From Psychrobacter cibarius (GTDB lineage Bacteria > Pseudomonadota > Gammaproteobacteria > Pseudomonadales > Moraxellaceae), in NCBI RefSeq assembly GCF_016107535.1, contig NZ_JABASQ010000001.1, forward strand, positions 248,001 through 312,000: DNA of 64,000 nt, read 5' to 3'. The notes under the pieces were generated by a model. The model saw only the letters and a program-made list of their open reading frames with translations, was not told where the DNA came from and searched no databases. A program made the translations under genes and the position numbers. Below are positions 46,021 through 55,926 of this stretch, piece by piece (position 1 is the first letter of the stretch; the number at the start of each line of letters is the position of its first letter).

Positions 46021-46914
46021 ATGCGCTGGGATGGTATTAGCGAATTTGTTTATGTAGCAGATTACGAAAGCTTTACGCGCGCGGCAAAAGAATTGGGCAT
46101 TTCTACCGCGCAAGTCAGTCGGCAGATAAGCGCGTTAGAGAAGCGACTGAATATTAAACTGCTGTATCGCACGACGCGTAAGGTATCACTGACTGAAGAA
46201 GGTCGCGTGTTTTATCAGCACTGCCGCGGTGTGCTCGATGGCTTGGATGCCGCTGAGCAAGCAGTAAGCAATTTACAATCAAAGCCGCAAGGTAGGATTA
46301 AGCTGACCGCTCCTGTCACTTATGGCGAGCAGCAATTATTGCCATTAGTCAATGATTTCATGGTGCAATATCGCGATATCGAAGTGACGGCATTTTTGAG
46401 CAATCAAAAAATCGACCTCATTGATGGCGGTTATGATTTGGCGATTCGTATCGGAAAATTAAGTGATTCGACGATGATGGCAAAAAAGCTCAGCCGTCGT
46501 ACCAATTTCGTCTGTGCCGCGCCTGCTTATCTCGAAAAATACGGCATACCACATTCTTTGAGCGATCTGAGTCAGCATAACTGCTTACTTGGCACGCGTG
46601 ACTATTGGCACTTTATAGAAGATGGCAAAATAGATTCTGGAAAAAATGCTGATAAAGAAAAAAACCTGCGCGTGTCTGGCAGTGTCCAATATAACAGCGG
46701 TCACAGTCTAGTCGATGCGGCGTTAAAAGGTCTGGGTATCGTGCAGCTACCTGATTATTATGTGCAAAAATACTTAGCATCAGGTGAGCTGGTCAGCTTA
46801 TTGAATAACTATCGAGAGCCTGAAGAAAGTATCTGGGCCATCTATCCGCACAACCGTCATTTATCGCCAAAGATTAGACTGCTCGTCGATTATCTAGCAG
46901 AGCATTTGGTTTAG
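46021..46914 (+). CDS. LysR-family transcriptional regulator
   Basis: A 297-residue regulator with an N-terminal winged helix-turn-helix (FTRAAKELGISTAQVSRQISALEKRLNIKLLYRTTRKVSLTEEG) and a co-inducer domain starting near GRIKLTAPVTYGEQQLLPLV. The subgroup is the one with IDLIDGGYDLAIRIGKL and a late AIYPHNRHLSPKIRLLVDYL. It is divergent from frmA and probably regulates it. The start at 46021 lacks a strong ribosome site; a GTG at 46009 is possible. Confidence 0.9.
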   Translation: MRWDGISEFVYVADYESFTRAAKELGISTAQVSRQISALEKRLNIKLLYRTTRKVSLTEEGRVFYQHCRGVLDGLDAAEQAVSNLQSKPQGRIKLTAPVTYGEQQLLPLVNDFMVQYRDIEVTAFLSNQKIDLIDGGYDLAIRIGKLSDSTMMAKKLSRRTNFVCAAPAYLEKYGIPHSLSDLSQHNCLLGTRDYWHFIEDGKIDSGKNADKEKNLRVSGSVQYNSGHSLVDAALKGLGIVQLPDYYVQKYLASGELVSLLNNYREPEESIWAIYPHNRHLSPKIRLLVDYLAEHLV

Positions 46915-47087
46915 CTATGCGTTTTGGCTTAGGCATTCTTTAAGGTGTGTTGCAATGCGAGGCTTTACTATGCACGGTTTATTACGCACAATGCTACTAA
47001 GCACAAGGAATATTATGGTTCACACTAAATATTCGATGTTGTCAGCCATCATTCGCTGAATAAACAATGACAATAAAAGGACTTTTT

Positions 47088-47606
47088 ATGCTTAAAATTA
47101 TCTCTATCGCTGCCCTAGCTTTGGCCGTATCCTCTTGCGCCAGTGTTGAAAATATTTTAAACGCGCCAGATAAGATGCCATCAACGCCAAAAACGATGAC
47201 TGCTATCGATGCCGAAAAAGGCTTGGTTACGCTGCAAAGCAATCGTTCCGTGCAAGATACTGCTGATAAACTGGCGGCAATTATTGAAAGCAAAGGTATG
47301 AAAGTATTTGCACGCGTCGATCATCAGAAAAACGCCCAAGGTGTCAATTTAACATTAAGACCGACGCAAGTAATTATGTTTGGTAATCCGAAAGCGGGTA
47401 CGCCATTGATGAATTGTGAGCAAAGCGTCGCTATCGACTTGCCGCAAAAAATTCTCATCAGTGAAGATGCTGATAAAAAAGTTTGGTTGTCGTACAATAA
47501 TCCTGAATATCTCAAAGACCGCCATAATATAAAGGGTTGTGATACCCAATTGGCGAATATCGCAAAAGCCCTTGATGGTGTCAGTAAAGCCGCTATTGCA
47601 AAGTAA
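47088..47606 (+). CDS. DUF302-domain lipoprotein
   Basis: A 172-residue exported lipoprotein from ATG 47088 (AAAGGA upstream). The lipobox is in ALAVSSC, placing Cys about residue 17. A DUF302 domain follows: TLQSNRSVQDTADKLAAIIESKGMKVFARVDH, QVIMFGNPKAGTPLMNCEQSVAIDLPQKILI, YNNPEYLKDRHNI. DUF302 function is not known. It stands alone on the plus strand. Confidence 0.85.
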   Translation: MLKIISIAALALAVSSCASVENILNAPDKMPSTPKTMTAIDAEKGLVTLQSNRSVQDTADKLAAIIESKGMKVFARVDHQKNAQGVNLTLRPTQVIMFGNPKAGTPLMNCEQSVAIDLPQKILISEDADKKVWLSYNNPEYLKDRHNIKGCDTQLANIAKALDGVSKAAIAK

Positions 47607-47611
47607 TACCA

Positions 47612-47745
47612 AACCCAAAAAATACGATTAACGACGTCATTTTTGCTTGTTCCGCTCGCTTAGTCTACTAGATGTAGTACTTGCACTCTTTTTCCTTGCT
47701 ACTCTAATTTTTTGAGAGGGTGTAAGCGTTGGGTGAAAATCTAAA
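47612..47745. other. Intergenic segment resembling a dispersed repeat
   Basis: The sequence downstream of the DUF302 gene (around TCCGCTCGCTTAGTCTACT and GATGTAGTACTTGCACTC) does not look like coding DNA and holds a near palindrome around CTACTAGATGTAG. I suspect a repeated intergenic element of Psychrobacter genomes, but only one copy is in this window. Confidence 0.3.
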
Positions 47746-47750
47746 GATAT

Positions 47751-47784
47751 AAAAAGGTGGGATGCAAAAGCACTCCCACCTTTT
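47751..47784. terminator. Bidirectional terminator
   Basis: AAAAGGTGGGA and TCCCACCTTTT pair with TGC/GCA inside and a one-base bulge around AAAA. It lies between the DUF302 gene and the convergent DUF4031 gene. Confidence 0.8.
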
Positions 47785-47836
47785 ATTTGCCTTTAAAAAA
47801 TTAACGTATTAGCAATCTTCAGACTGTGCTACTTGC

Positions 47837-48115
47837 TCATATAGCGCTGTTTAGATCGTGTAGCTCTATTTTTAACTTCTTTGCACATTCGATAATCTTT
47901 TTTCGACCAGCAGGAATAGCCCCATATTCAATCGCCGTTTCGCGCATTTGCACCGTGACATCATAGTGTGGATAACTGGCATGACGATGGAATAAACGCT
48001 TATCCACTTCAATCAGCGCTGCAAAATCATGCAGCTCTTGCAGGGTATCTGCCAGCATGTGGCACCACTTATAGCCTTTAAATTCTATCTGCATAAAATC
48101 AACGTATATCGCCAT
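47837..48115 (-). CDS. DUF4031 domain protein
   Basis: A 92-residue soluble protein. AIYVDFMQIEFKGYKWCHMLADTLQELHDFA, PHYDVTVQMRETAIEYGAIP and GRKKIIE make the DUF4031 pattern. Function is not known. GGAGGCGA lies upstream of the ATG. It is downstream of the transglutaminase operon's last gene region but begins 69 bases after it on the same strand. Confidence 0.85.
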   Translation of the reverse strand: MAIYVDFMQIEFKGYKWCHMLADTLQELHDFAALIEVDKRLFHRHASYPHYDVTVQMRETAIEYGAIPAGRKKIIECAKKLKIELHDLNSAI

Positions 48116-48183
48116 AGAGTCGCCTCCTTTATTATCAATAGCTATTTTATGATGTGCTAAACAACGCTTTCACAAAACAGCCA

Positions 48184-50526
48184 TTAGAACAATTCACGTG
48201 CATCTTTCTTAAGCTGCTTTAGGATAGTTTGGTACTCGCTATCATTAGTTTCAAGGCTGCTTAGACGTCCATAACGCAGTTGACGATAGTCCTGCCTCAT
48301 TTGCAAGATTTTTGCTTGTACAATCTCTGGATGGCCGCTATCTGTTAGCTTACTCACTTTACTGCTCTTATTACTACTTTTAGCATTGGTATCGGCGTTG
48401 GTCTCAGCGTCGATATCAGTATTTGAATCATTTTCTCGGTCATCAACCGCTATTGCCAAGCGCTCAAGCCAAGCCAGCTGCCCTTCACTTTCTTGACGAG
48501 CCAACTCTTTATCACTTTTACCAATACGTTTTGATAGCTGTGCAAGTGGTAGGTCTGCTGGATGCCAACGCTTACGGCGACGTTGCCAAATAACAAAGAC
48601 CAAAATCACCATGACAGTAATAGCACTTGCCGCTAGCCAAATAATTTGCTGCATGATTGAACGGATATTAAACCATTTGAGTAGCGAGTCGGCTTGCTTG
48701 TCCTGATCGTAACCAACGACATCTTTTTGCCAATAGTAACTGGCTTGATCGGAGAGGCGGCGTAAGGTTTGTAGCATTTGATACTGCTGATAGCTGATTT
48801 GTGCCCCAGCGCCATCACCGAACATTGCTGCCCCTTGTGCCTGCGTCAGTGCATCCATACCCTGCTCGACACGCTCAGGCGCGACAAAAGCCGTCGGATC
48901 GACACGTACCCAACCTTGACCGTCAAGCCAAACCTCCGTCCAAGCGTGCGCATCCTTTTGCCGTACTTCCCAAACATTACCACCGCGGCTCAGCTCGCCA
49001 CCTTGATAGCCCGCCACGACGCGTGCTGGAATGCCAGCGGCGCGCATCATAAAGGTGAAGCTGGAAGAATAATGCTCACAAAACCCCGCTTTGGTCTCAA
49101 ATAAAAACTCATCAATACGGTTATTATTCAGCCGTGGCGGAGACAGTGTATAACGAAATTCCGTTTGGTTAATCCAGCGCTCAAGTGCTTGCATGTAGCG
49201 CACGGGGTCTGAGTCTGATTGAACAAACAGCTGCTGCGCCAGTGTTCGTGCTTGCGGATTACCGTCAGCTGGTAGGGTAAGATTTAGACGGCGCGACTCA
49301 TCAGAGAGAATCGGATCGATACGCATCGGTGCAAACTGCAATACCTCGTAGCGCAGCTGTTGGGTAACCGGCTGATCTTTCAATAAGGTAAAGTCTGAGG
49401 TGATACTGACATCTTGGCGCTGAGCAAAAGGATAATCAAGTCCAAACAGCCAGTTTTGCTGAGTTGGCTCTAGGATAATCTCATAGTTGGTCGGCGCAAC
49501 TTTCACTTCATCAGGGATGGTTGCAAAGGCATTCTCAATCCAAGCAGGTGGTTGCGGAGCAGGCTGCCATTGTCGTTGCTGAGGGCTAGGACGCCAAGTG
49601 ACTCCATCAAAGTCGCTAAAGACCAAACCACGCCAATAGAGCTGCTGCTGTGGTGCGCGGTTATCTACAAACTCTACCCGAAACGCAAGCTCAGTCGATT
49701 GTCCTAAATTGGCAAAATCACCGGGCGACATGCTATCAGAGACACCCGTGGTCGCTTGCTGACCTGAGAGCTGCACTGACCATAGCGGTGGCAAGCGCGG
49801 AAAGAACAAAAATAGCACGACCAATAACGGCAATGCCCCAAGACCTAATACACCTAAAGTACGCAAGCGACCATCACCATGAGTATTGCCATCGTCATTT
49901 AGCGCAATAAATGCCAATAACACAATGACTGCCCCGACAATTACTTCTAACGTCGTCACAAGACCTTGATCCATTAAGAATAGCGCGGCAAGGACAAACA
50001 GTGAAAGATTCAATACCACATAAGCATCACGGCGCTTATACAACTCCCACAGCTTACTGATGAGACATAGCACTAAAAACGCTACGCCCATATCGAGGCC
50101 GAAAGCGGTATTATAAGTCAGCCACAGACCTGTAAGCCCCAATAAGAAGCCAAGCATTTGCATGCTTTGATAGACACGTTTTAGATGCGCTAATTTTTTA
50201 AATCGCGCTTTTACACGCGGCATCTGAGCAATGATACTGACCACCGCAAAACCCATTAGCCATAATGGCAAGTGCGCTGCATGCGGTAAGATAATGACAA
50301 CTTGAGCAATTAATACCCAATAATAGGCTGGTAAGGCGAGTAGCTTGTGAGTCCATTTAGCATTGCTGCCCTGCATAGCATGAGCATAGGTATGAGCATT
50401 GATATTTTGACCCAAAGCCAACTGCTCAAAGCTCGCGGAGTCTATAAAGTCTGATTTGGTAGAGACAATAGAGGCATCGATTGCTTTTTTTGAAAAAAAT
50501 CTTTTAGAATTGGTCATATTAGTCAT
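48184..50526 (-). CDS. TgpA-family transglutaminase-like membrane protein (DUF3488)
   Basis: An inner-membrane protein with about six N-terminal helices (residues about 60-230), a large periplasmic transglutaminase domain and a C-terminal helix. The catalytic Cys-His-Asp triad is in TKAGFCEHYSSSFTFMMRAAGIPARVVAGYQ, KDAHAWTEVWLDG and GWVRVDPT. It resembles Pseudomonas TgpA. The ATG at 50526 overlaps the DUF58 stop (ATGA) and gives 780 residues. The cytoplasmic tail holds an Asn/Asp/Thr-rich low-complexity stretch. The operon order MoxR-DUF58-TgpA is conserved in many proteobacteria, with unclear role. Confidence 0.9.
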   Translation of the reverse strand: MTNMTNSKRFFSKKAIDASIVSTKSDFIDSASFEQLALGQNINAHTYAHAMQGSNAKWTHKLLALPAYYWVLIAQVVIILPHAAHLPLWLMGFAVVSIIAQMPRVKARFKKLAHLKRVYQSMQMLGFLLGLTGLWLTYNTAFGLDMGVAFLVLCLISKLWELYKRRDAYVVLNLSLFVLAALFLMDQGLVTTLEVIVGAVIVLLAFIALNDDGNTHGDGRLRTLGVLGLGALPLLVVLFLFFPRLPPLWSVQLSGQQATTGVSDSMSPGDFANLGQSTELAFRVEFVDNRAPQQQLYWRGLVFSDFDGVTWRPSPQQRQWQPAPQPPAWIENAFATIPDEVKVAPTNYEIILEPTQQNWLFGLDYPFAQRQDVSITSDFTLLKDQPVTQQLRYEVLQFAPMRIDPILSDESRRLNLTLPADGNPQARTLAQQLFVQSDSDPVRYMQALERWINQTEFRYTLSPPRLNNNRIDEFLFETKAGFCEHYSSSFTFMMRAAGIPARVVAGYQGGELSRGGNVWEVRQKDAHAWTEVWLDGQGWVRVDPTAFVAPERVEQGMDALTQAQGAAMFGDGAGAQISYQQYQMLQTLRRLSDQASYYWQKDVVGYDQDKQADSLLKWFNIRSIMQQIIWLAASAITVMVILVFVIWQRRRKRWHPADLPLAQLSKRIGKSDKELARQESEGQLAWLERLAIAVDDRENDSNTDIDAETNADTNAKSSNKSSKVSKLTDSGHPEIVQAKILQMRQDYRQLRYGRLSSLETNDSEYQTILKQLKKDARELF

Positions 50527-51584
50527 GGCGCTTTTGCCAACCTTAGCAAGCACGCTTGCGCAAAGCCATTACCTTCGCCCATTGTTGCAGCAGAAGGCGC
50601 GTCGCCGGCTAAGCGCATGTTAAATGGCACACCCAGCTCACCTAATGTCACGACGCCATAAGCCAGTTGTGCGAGTTTTTGTTCATGATGTGCTGCTGGC
50701 ATATCCGCATAATCTAACGTTTGCTCATGACCGACTGGGTCGGCAAAATGCTTGGTAAAAATCCCCTGACCGCGCGCCACATGACCCCAAGAAACCCTTG
50801 CTAGGGACTCACCTTCGATATAGTTATCTAGCCGCTCAAAATCGTCCTGACCTTGTCTATTCTGTCCACCAGTTGGTAAATCTTCCTGACTGGCAACAGC
50901 ATACTGGGCCTGCCAATCAAAGACTTCAGGTTTTGGATATACCCAAGCGCTACGGGCAAAATAGACATAAGACCATGCGCGCATAATACCTAACGGATAA
51001 ACGGTTTTGATGGTTAATCTTGGTAATATCAGCTGCCCACGACTGTGCGTTTGTACAGGCAAACGAATCACTTGCTCGCCTTGCAGTCGTGTCACCAGTA
51101 TCGACTCTTGAGTACTAGCGCTATTTTTGATTTTCTTATTGGCTTTTTTATCTGTCTTACTATTAGCCTTACTATTCGCTTGGCCGTCAGCCTGCTCAAA
51201 GCTAAATAATAGCTGCCGTCTTGGTTGACGGCTTTCACTAATCAGTTGCAAGGTCACCCAGACAGGCGCACCTGCTTCTGCCATGGTCACTTCTATTAAC
51301 TGTACTTTAAGACCTGAGATATGGGCAAAGGTCACATGAAAGCTGATAAGCCAAACGCTGACCAGATAAAAACACAGACCCAACACCAAGTTATTGCCAT
51401 AGTTGATACCAGCAATAAAAGTGACAATTAATAACACCGCATATAGCATCCCTTCGCGGCTAAAAAAGATATAGACATTACGCAAATTGAGCGTGGCGCT
51501 ATCGCTTTTTGGTGCCCGCGCGGCAAACCAACGGCGTAATGCGGAACTAGCTGGTATGGTGAAGACTTTTGGCAAAAGACTCAT
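50523..51584 (-). CDS. DUF58 domain membrane protein
   Basis: A 353-residue protein with two N-terminal helices (GMLYAVLLIVTFIAGINYG, LVLGLCFYLVSVWLISF), a beta domain and a DUF58 segment (LDNYIEGESLARVSWGHVARGQGIFTKHF). A Lys/Asn/Ser-rich insert (about residues 130-155) interrupts the beta domain. Partner of the MoxR ATPase encoded upstream and of TgpA downstream, translationally coupled to the latter. Confidence 0.88.
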   Translation of the reverse strand: MSLLPKVFTIPASSALRRWFAARAPKSDSATLNLRNVYIFFSREGMLYAVLLIVTFIAGINYGNNLVLGLCFYLVSVWLISFHVTFAHISGLKVQLIEVTMAEAGAPVWVTLQLISESRQPRRQLLFSFEQADGQANSKANSKTDKKANKKIKNSASTQESILVTRLQGEQVIRLPVQTHSRGQLILPRLTIKTVYPLGIMRAWSYVYFARSAWVYPKPEVFDWQAQYAVASQEDLPTGGQNRQGQDDFERLDNYIEGESLARVSWGHVARGQGIFTKHFADPVGHEQTLDYADMPAAHHEQKLAQLAYGVVTLGELGVPFNMRLAGDAPSAATMGEGNGFAQACLLRLAKAP

Positions 51585-51668
51585 GACTACCCTATTTTCA
51601 AAATTAATAGTCTTATCGCTAATAAACGAGCAGCTTTGGAAGTGAATCTATTATGAGTAAAAAAATGG

Positions 51669-52709
51669 TCAAACAATAACAGGCACTTCTGCCAAAATAC
51701 GTTGGGCGATGGTCTGCATCGCTTGCCCACCAGTCACATGTGCGGGTACAAAACGCTGACCGAGGCGATGATCGGTGACGGCAGCAAATACGGCTTGGAT
51801 ATCTTCAGGCGTGACCTCCATATGCCCTGATACATAAGCATAAGCCTGCGCAGCACGCTGTAGCGACAGGACGCCACGTGGTGAAAGACCATGATACTCA
51901 GAGCTTGCACGTGTTTTGGCGACCAGTCTTTGCAGATAATCTAACACTACATCCGCGACATACACTTGCTTGACACCTTGTTGCGCTAATAATACAGCCT
52001 GCGTATCAAGCACCGCGGGCAGCTCTTTTAATAGCTCGCGGCGGTCTTGACCTTTTAATAGCTCGCGCTCAGCGGCAGGTGATGGATATCCTAGCGACAG
52101 ACACAATAAAAACCGATCTAGTTGCGATTCAGGCAATGGATAAACACCCGCTTGCTGCAATGGGTTTTGCGTAGCAATGACGAAAAATGGCTGTGGTAAC
52201 GGATAGGTTTGCCCATCTTGTGTCACTTGACGCTCTTCCATCGCTTCTAGTAATGCACTTTGGGTCTTAGGACTAGAGCGATTTATTTCATCTGCCAGCA
52301 ATAGCTGAGTGAAGATGGGGCCGGGACGAAAATCAAACTGCTGTTTGCTTTGATCGTAGATGCTCATACCCAAAATATCTGCCGGCAGCATGTCATTGGT
52401 AAACTGCACGCGGCTAAAGCTTAGACCGAGCAGCTGCGCTAAGCCTTGTGCCAACGTCGTTTTTCCCATACCCGGCAAATCTTGCAACAATAGATGCCCA
52501 CCTGCCAGTATGCCGCTCAGCGCCAACTTGATGGCCTGCGGTTTGTCTAGGACGATTTTATTTAACTGCAGCATGAGCTGAGCAATTTTTTGCTGGTTGC
52601 GGGGATAGTTGGCAGCGCCATGGGCAGCATCAGGAGCAGAATCATTGACTGCTGACGATACTGACTGAGATACGGAGGTCTGTTTTCTATCTATAGCTGC
52701 ATGAATCAT
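51669..52709 (-). CDS. MoxR-family AAA+ ATPase
   Basis: A cytoplasmic AAA+ ATPase thought to act as a chaperone for membrane or periplasmic partners. From ATG 52709 the protein has 346 residues. Walker A is GMGKTTLAQG, Walker B LLADEINRSSPKTQSALLEAMEERQVT, sensor 1 FFVIATQNPLQQAGVYPLPESQLDRF, and the lid region SPRGVLSLQRAAQAYA. First gene of the MoxR-DUF58-TgpA operon. Confidence 0.92.
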   Translation of the reverse strand: MIHAAIDRKQTSVSQSVSSAVNDSAPDAAHGAANYPRNQQKIAQLMLQLNKIVLDKPQAIKLALSGILAGGHLLLQDLPGMGKTTLAQGLAQLLGLSFSRVQFTNDMLPADILGMSIYDQSKQQFDFRPGPIFTQLLLADEINRSSPKTQSALLEAMEERQVTQDGQTYPLPQPFFVIATQNPLQQAGVYPLPESQLDRFLLCLSLGYPSPAAERELLKGQDRRELLKELPAVLDTQAVLLAQQGVKQVYVADVVLDYLQRLVAKTRASSEYHGLSPRGVLSLQRAAQAYAYVSGHMEVTPEDIQAVFAAVTDHRLGQRFVPAHVTGGQAMQTIAQRILAEVPVIV

Positions 52710-52765
52710 AGTCAATTATTGGCTCGTTTTTTTGATTAATAATTATAAGACTGTTAAGTCAGTAG

Positions 52766-53224
52766 TTACTTAGCATTCTCTTCAATCGGCGGCGCTGCAC
52801 GAAGCGTGGACAAATAAGCAATCACATCTGCTCGCTCCTGAGCATCAGGCATCGGATCCGAAAGCATCTTTGAATCTAGCATAGTATTGGGAGCATCTGC
52901 GATATAAGGATCTAACGTCTCAGCATCCCATATCCAACCTGATGTCTTAAGCCCTTCGCTATAAGTATAGTCGTCTAGCTCTGCTGCTTTTGCACCGTAT
53001 ATATTCATCAGCTGTGGCCCTTTTTTATTGAGGCCAGCATTCAGCTGATGACATTGACCACAGGCATCTTGATAAATAATAGCGCCGTTATCGGCATCAC
53101 CCTCAGTATATAACGGTAATGTCACAGGGGCACGGTGGTCAGGTGGTGTACGTTCGCCGCAAGCGCTGAGCAATAGAACAGCAGCAAATATACTGCTTAT
53201 TTGATATTTATTAATGATGGGCAT
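52766..53224 (-). CDS. c-type cytochrome lipoprotein
   Basis: A 152-residue exported protein with a lipobox (LLLSAC, Cys about 22) and one class I cytochrome c domain. The heme site is CGQCH in IIYQDACGQCHQLNAG, and KMLSDPMPDAQERADVIAYLSTL contains a likely Met ligand and the C-terminal helix. ATG 53224 is used; a TTG at 53233 is in frame. Its electron partner is unknown. It precedes the MoxR gene on the same strand by 56 bases, which may be chance. Confidence 0.85.
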   Translation of the reverse strand: MPIINKYQISSIFAAVLLLSACGERTPPDHRAPVTLPLYTEGDADNGAIIYQDACGQCHQLNAGLNKKGPQLMNIYGAKAAELDDYTYSEGLKTSGWIWDAETLDPYIADAPNTMLDSKMLSDPMPDAQERADVIAYLSTLRAAPPIEENAK

Positions 53225-53513
53225 TTTCGGCAATCTTTGGTTAAGGAATGTCAGCTATAGATGAACAATATAGATAATAAGGTAGGGTCAAACACATGCA
53301 AAGTGGAACCCTCTTCACATCTAAACAGCTGCTTGTAAAAACATAACGTTATTTATTGGGGCATATCGAGCCAATAAACAACGCTTATAGGACAGTTTGA
53401 GTAAGGCTTTTGTAATGTATGACAATAAAGAATTTATGAAATATTAAGCCGTATCGAGTATTCCATAAATAGGCGCTGTTGATAGTTGCGTATCAAACGC
53501 GCCCTAAATGACT

Positions 53514-55601
53514 TTAGGTCGCAACTTTTATCGTACTGCTGGGTTCTTCTAAATAATAGCCTTGTAAATAGCGCGCGCCCACGCTCCAAGCAACGGACAT
53601 GGTCGCCGCATCTTCAATATAAGGCATCAATACGTCCACATTGACTTCATTCGTATGCATAATAAGTGATTTGACAGTTTCTAAATTGTCTGCTGAGTCA
53701 ATGCCATCCACATAGCTGCGTGCTAAACGCACCATATCTGGCTGCACAAAACTGACAATCTCTATGGATTTGGCAGAAGAGCCGAAGTTATTGATGCCCA
53801 TCTGACAGCTGACTTGGCTAAGGGCGGCAAATTGTGTTTTTGCCACTGTAAGATGGTCTGAGACGTCTTTTTCGTTGAATTGCAAGGTGAGCACACCAGC
53901 TGCACCGCCCACCGCTTTTATAAGCTGACTGGCAACACTAGGCAGTTTTTTGTCTATCAATGAGGCACTAGTCAATTGCACTAGCAATCTGGCTTCAGGA
54001 TGTGTTTTACGTACCTCATTGACCTTTTTACAGGCATTGATGAGCACCCAACGATCTATTTTTTCGAGCAATTTATGCGTCTTGGCGACTGCCATAAATT
54101 GATCAGGCGTCAATATCGTATTGTCCGCATCCGCCAATGGCAACCGCAGATATACTTCAAAAAAGTCGCTTCGGTCATTGTTAATATCATATATTGGCTG
54201 GAAAGATAACTCAAAACGGCTATTGGCAATAGCATCAACTAAAGATTCGGCAAGCGCATGATCATCACTATTGGCATGCTCGCTTGGATCGTACAAATGA
54301 TAAGTGCCGCCATGATTAGAGGTCTCTATCATAATCTGATTGATGGCATCCATCGCACGTTCGAGCACGATACTTGGCTCTGCTGTATTGGTTTCGATTT
54401 TGACAATACCAATACTGACAGTCGTACTGGTCGTACGCTTGTCTACCTCAATGAGCATATCACTGATACGTGAACCAATTTGCTTAGCCAGTTCTTCAAG
54501 CTCTGTGGTGCTCTTGTCCTCGACCAGTATGGTAAAGGCGGTATCACTAAAACGACTCACATGCCCGTCTGATATCAGCTCATCTAATGCATAGGCGACT
54601 TGCTTGACGGTCGCATCTACCCCTTGCAAACCTAGACTGCTTCTTATTTTACCGACATTATCGAGCTGAATATATAAAAGCCCAGCCGTCAGTACACCTT
54701 GACGTGCTTGCTGGTACACGATTGCCATTTGTTCTTCAAAGCCGCGGCGGTTGTTGATTCCTGTCAGACTGTCTTTGCATTCAGCGGCTGCCAAACGCTT
54801 AGCGACTTCCGCACTATTATTATGGTTTTGTTGGATAATAACCTGCGTCACTGGCTCGCCATCTAAGGTCGCGGCTGCCAATTGTAGCTTTGCTTCAAAA
54901 GTACTGCCATCCATCCGCTTACTTTCAAAATTGAACTCGACTTCTTGGCGGCTACCTTTATCAAATTGACGTAAAAACTGTTTGAAACCCTTAACGTTAT
55001 CACCGCCTGCAATCAGGTCAACAACAGGCACGCCTATGGCATCATTCATCGACTCAAAACCAAAAAGCTGAAGATAAGGGTCATTGGCAAAAATATGGAT
55101 ACCCTGATCAATATAGGCGACCGCACTTTTAGAGTTTTTAATCAATACGTTGGCGCGTTGCTCTGCTTCAGAGAGAACATGGCGCAACGTTCTAAGCTCA
55201 CGACGACTGCGTAAATTATCATGCTGTAGACAGATAGACATCACTACTGCCATCTCTTGGTCTACTTTGAGCGTTTTGACCATCGTGCCGCTAATAATAT
55301 CAGGTAGCCCCTCATCGTTATTGGCGGACGCTGCCATCTCTTCATTGAATAGGCAGATCATAGGCAAATCAATACTTTGCTCTTGAACGACGCCCACCAC
55401 ATCGGTGAAACTCATATCATAAGCATTGCCAAACACCAAGACATCCCACGGTTGTCGAAGTGACTTTAACAGCTCCTCTTTATCGTCCAAAAACCCTAAA
55501 TTGATGGTGTCATAATAGCAACCTAGTAAGTGCACAAGGCGCTCAGCATAGAGCTGATCGTCATCAATGACTAAGAGATTTAAGATGGACTGAGTACGCA
55601 T
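53514..55601 (-). CDS. fimX: FimX-like c-di-GMP effector (REC-PAS-degenerate GGDEF-EAL)
   Basis: A cytoplasmic regulator of type IV pili and twitching motility. The 695-residue protein is collinear with P. aeruginosa FimX: a receiver-like domain (LLVIDDDQLYAERLVHLL), PAS (VAYIDQGIHIFANDPYLQLFGFES), GGDEF (DSLTGINNRRGFEEQM) whose active site reads RFSDTAF, and EAL (FELSFQPIYDINNDRSDFFEVYLRL) without a proper EAL motif. Ending ARYLQGYYLEEP is also FimX-like. Both enzyme sites are degenerate, so it probably binds rather than makes or breaks c-di-GMP. ATG 55601 is chosen; a longer in-frame start at 55670 adds 23 basic residues. Confidence 0.88.
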   Translation of the reverse strand: MRTQSILNLLVIDDDQLYAERLVHLLGCYYDTINLGFLDDKEELLKSLRQPWDVLVFGNAYDMSFTDVVGVVQEQSIDLPMICLFNEEMAASANNDEGLPDIISGTMVKTLKVDQEMAVVMSICLQHDNLRSRRELRTLRHVLSEAEQRANVLIKNSKSAVAYIDQGIHIFANDPYLQLFGFESMNDAIGVPVVDLIAGGDNVKGFKQFLRQFDKGSRQEVEFNFESKRMDGSTFEAKLQLAAATLDGEPVTQVIIQQNHNNSAEVAKRLAAAECKDSLTGINNRRGFEEQMAIVYQQARQGVLTAGLLYIQLDNVGKIRSSLGLQGVDATVKQVAYALDELISDGHVSRFSDTAFTILVEDKSTTELEELAKQIGSRISDMLIEVDKRTTSTTVSIGIVKIETNTAEPSIVLERAMDAINQIMIETSNHGGTYHLYDPSEHANSDDHALAESLVDAIANSRFELSFQPIYDINNDRSDFFEVYLRLPLADADNTILTPDQFMAVAKTHKLLEKIDRWVLINACKKVNEVRKTHPEARLLVQLTSASLIDKKLPSVASQLIKAVGGAAGVLTLQFNEKDVSDHLTVAKTQFAALSQVSCQMGINNFGSSAKSIEIVSFVQPDMVRLARSYVDGIDSADNLETVKSLIMHTNEVNVDVLMPYIEDAATMSVAWSVGARYLQGYYLEEPSSTIKVAT

Positions 55602-55926
55602 AAGAAGCCTTTTGGATCTTGTGATCTTATTTTTATGTTTGGTTTGATACCCTACACCTTTTCCAAGCATTAACCCAGCAAGGAGAATACTATCAGGGAT
55701 AGGCTTAGCGGTTTTTAGTAGATTGGCATCGTCTTTCGAATCAAGGCGACATCTTGGTGAAGCAAAAACATCGTATAAACGAACATAACTGTATCAATCA
55801 TTATAGACAATAACTTGACTGATTGCAGACTAACTTATCATCATTATTCAGTACATTTATTCACTGCTATTATCGAATAAAAAATTCAATGAAGTAGCCT
55901 TTAAGCCAGTATTTATTGACATTAAA
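55602..55926. other. Intergenic region upstream of fimX
   Basis: A 325-base A/T-rich leader between the unknown protein gene and fimX, both on the minus strand. I see no gene, repeat or clear hairpin. It probably includes a fimX promoter. Confidence 0.4.

Noticed and set aside
48801-49104. Overlapping plus-strand frames inside the TgpA gene
   Set aside because: They are antisense to the transglutaminase domain with its intact catalytic triad, and have no motif or ribosome site.
53514-55601. Active diguanylate cyclase or phosphodiesterase
   Set aside because: The GGDEF and EAL signature residues are altered, so enzymatic activity is unlikely; FimX-like binding role is preferred.
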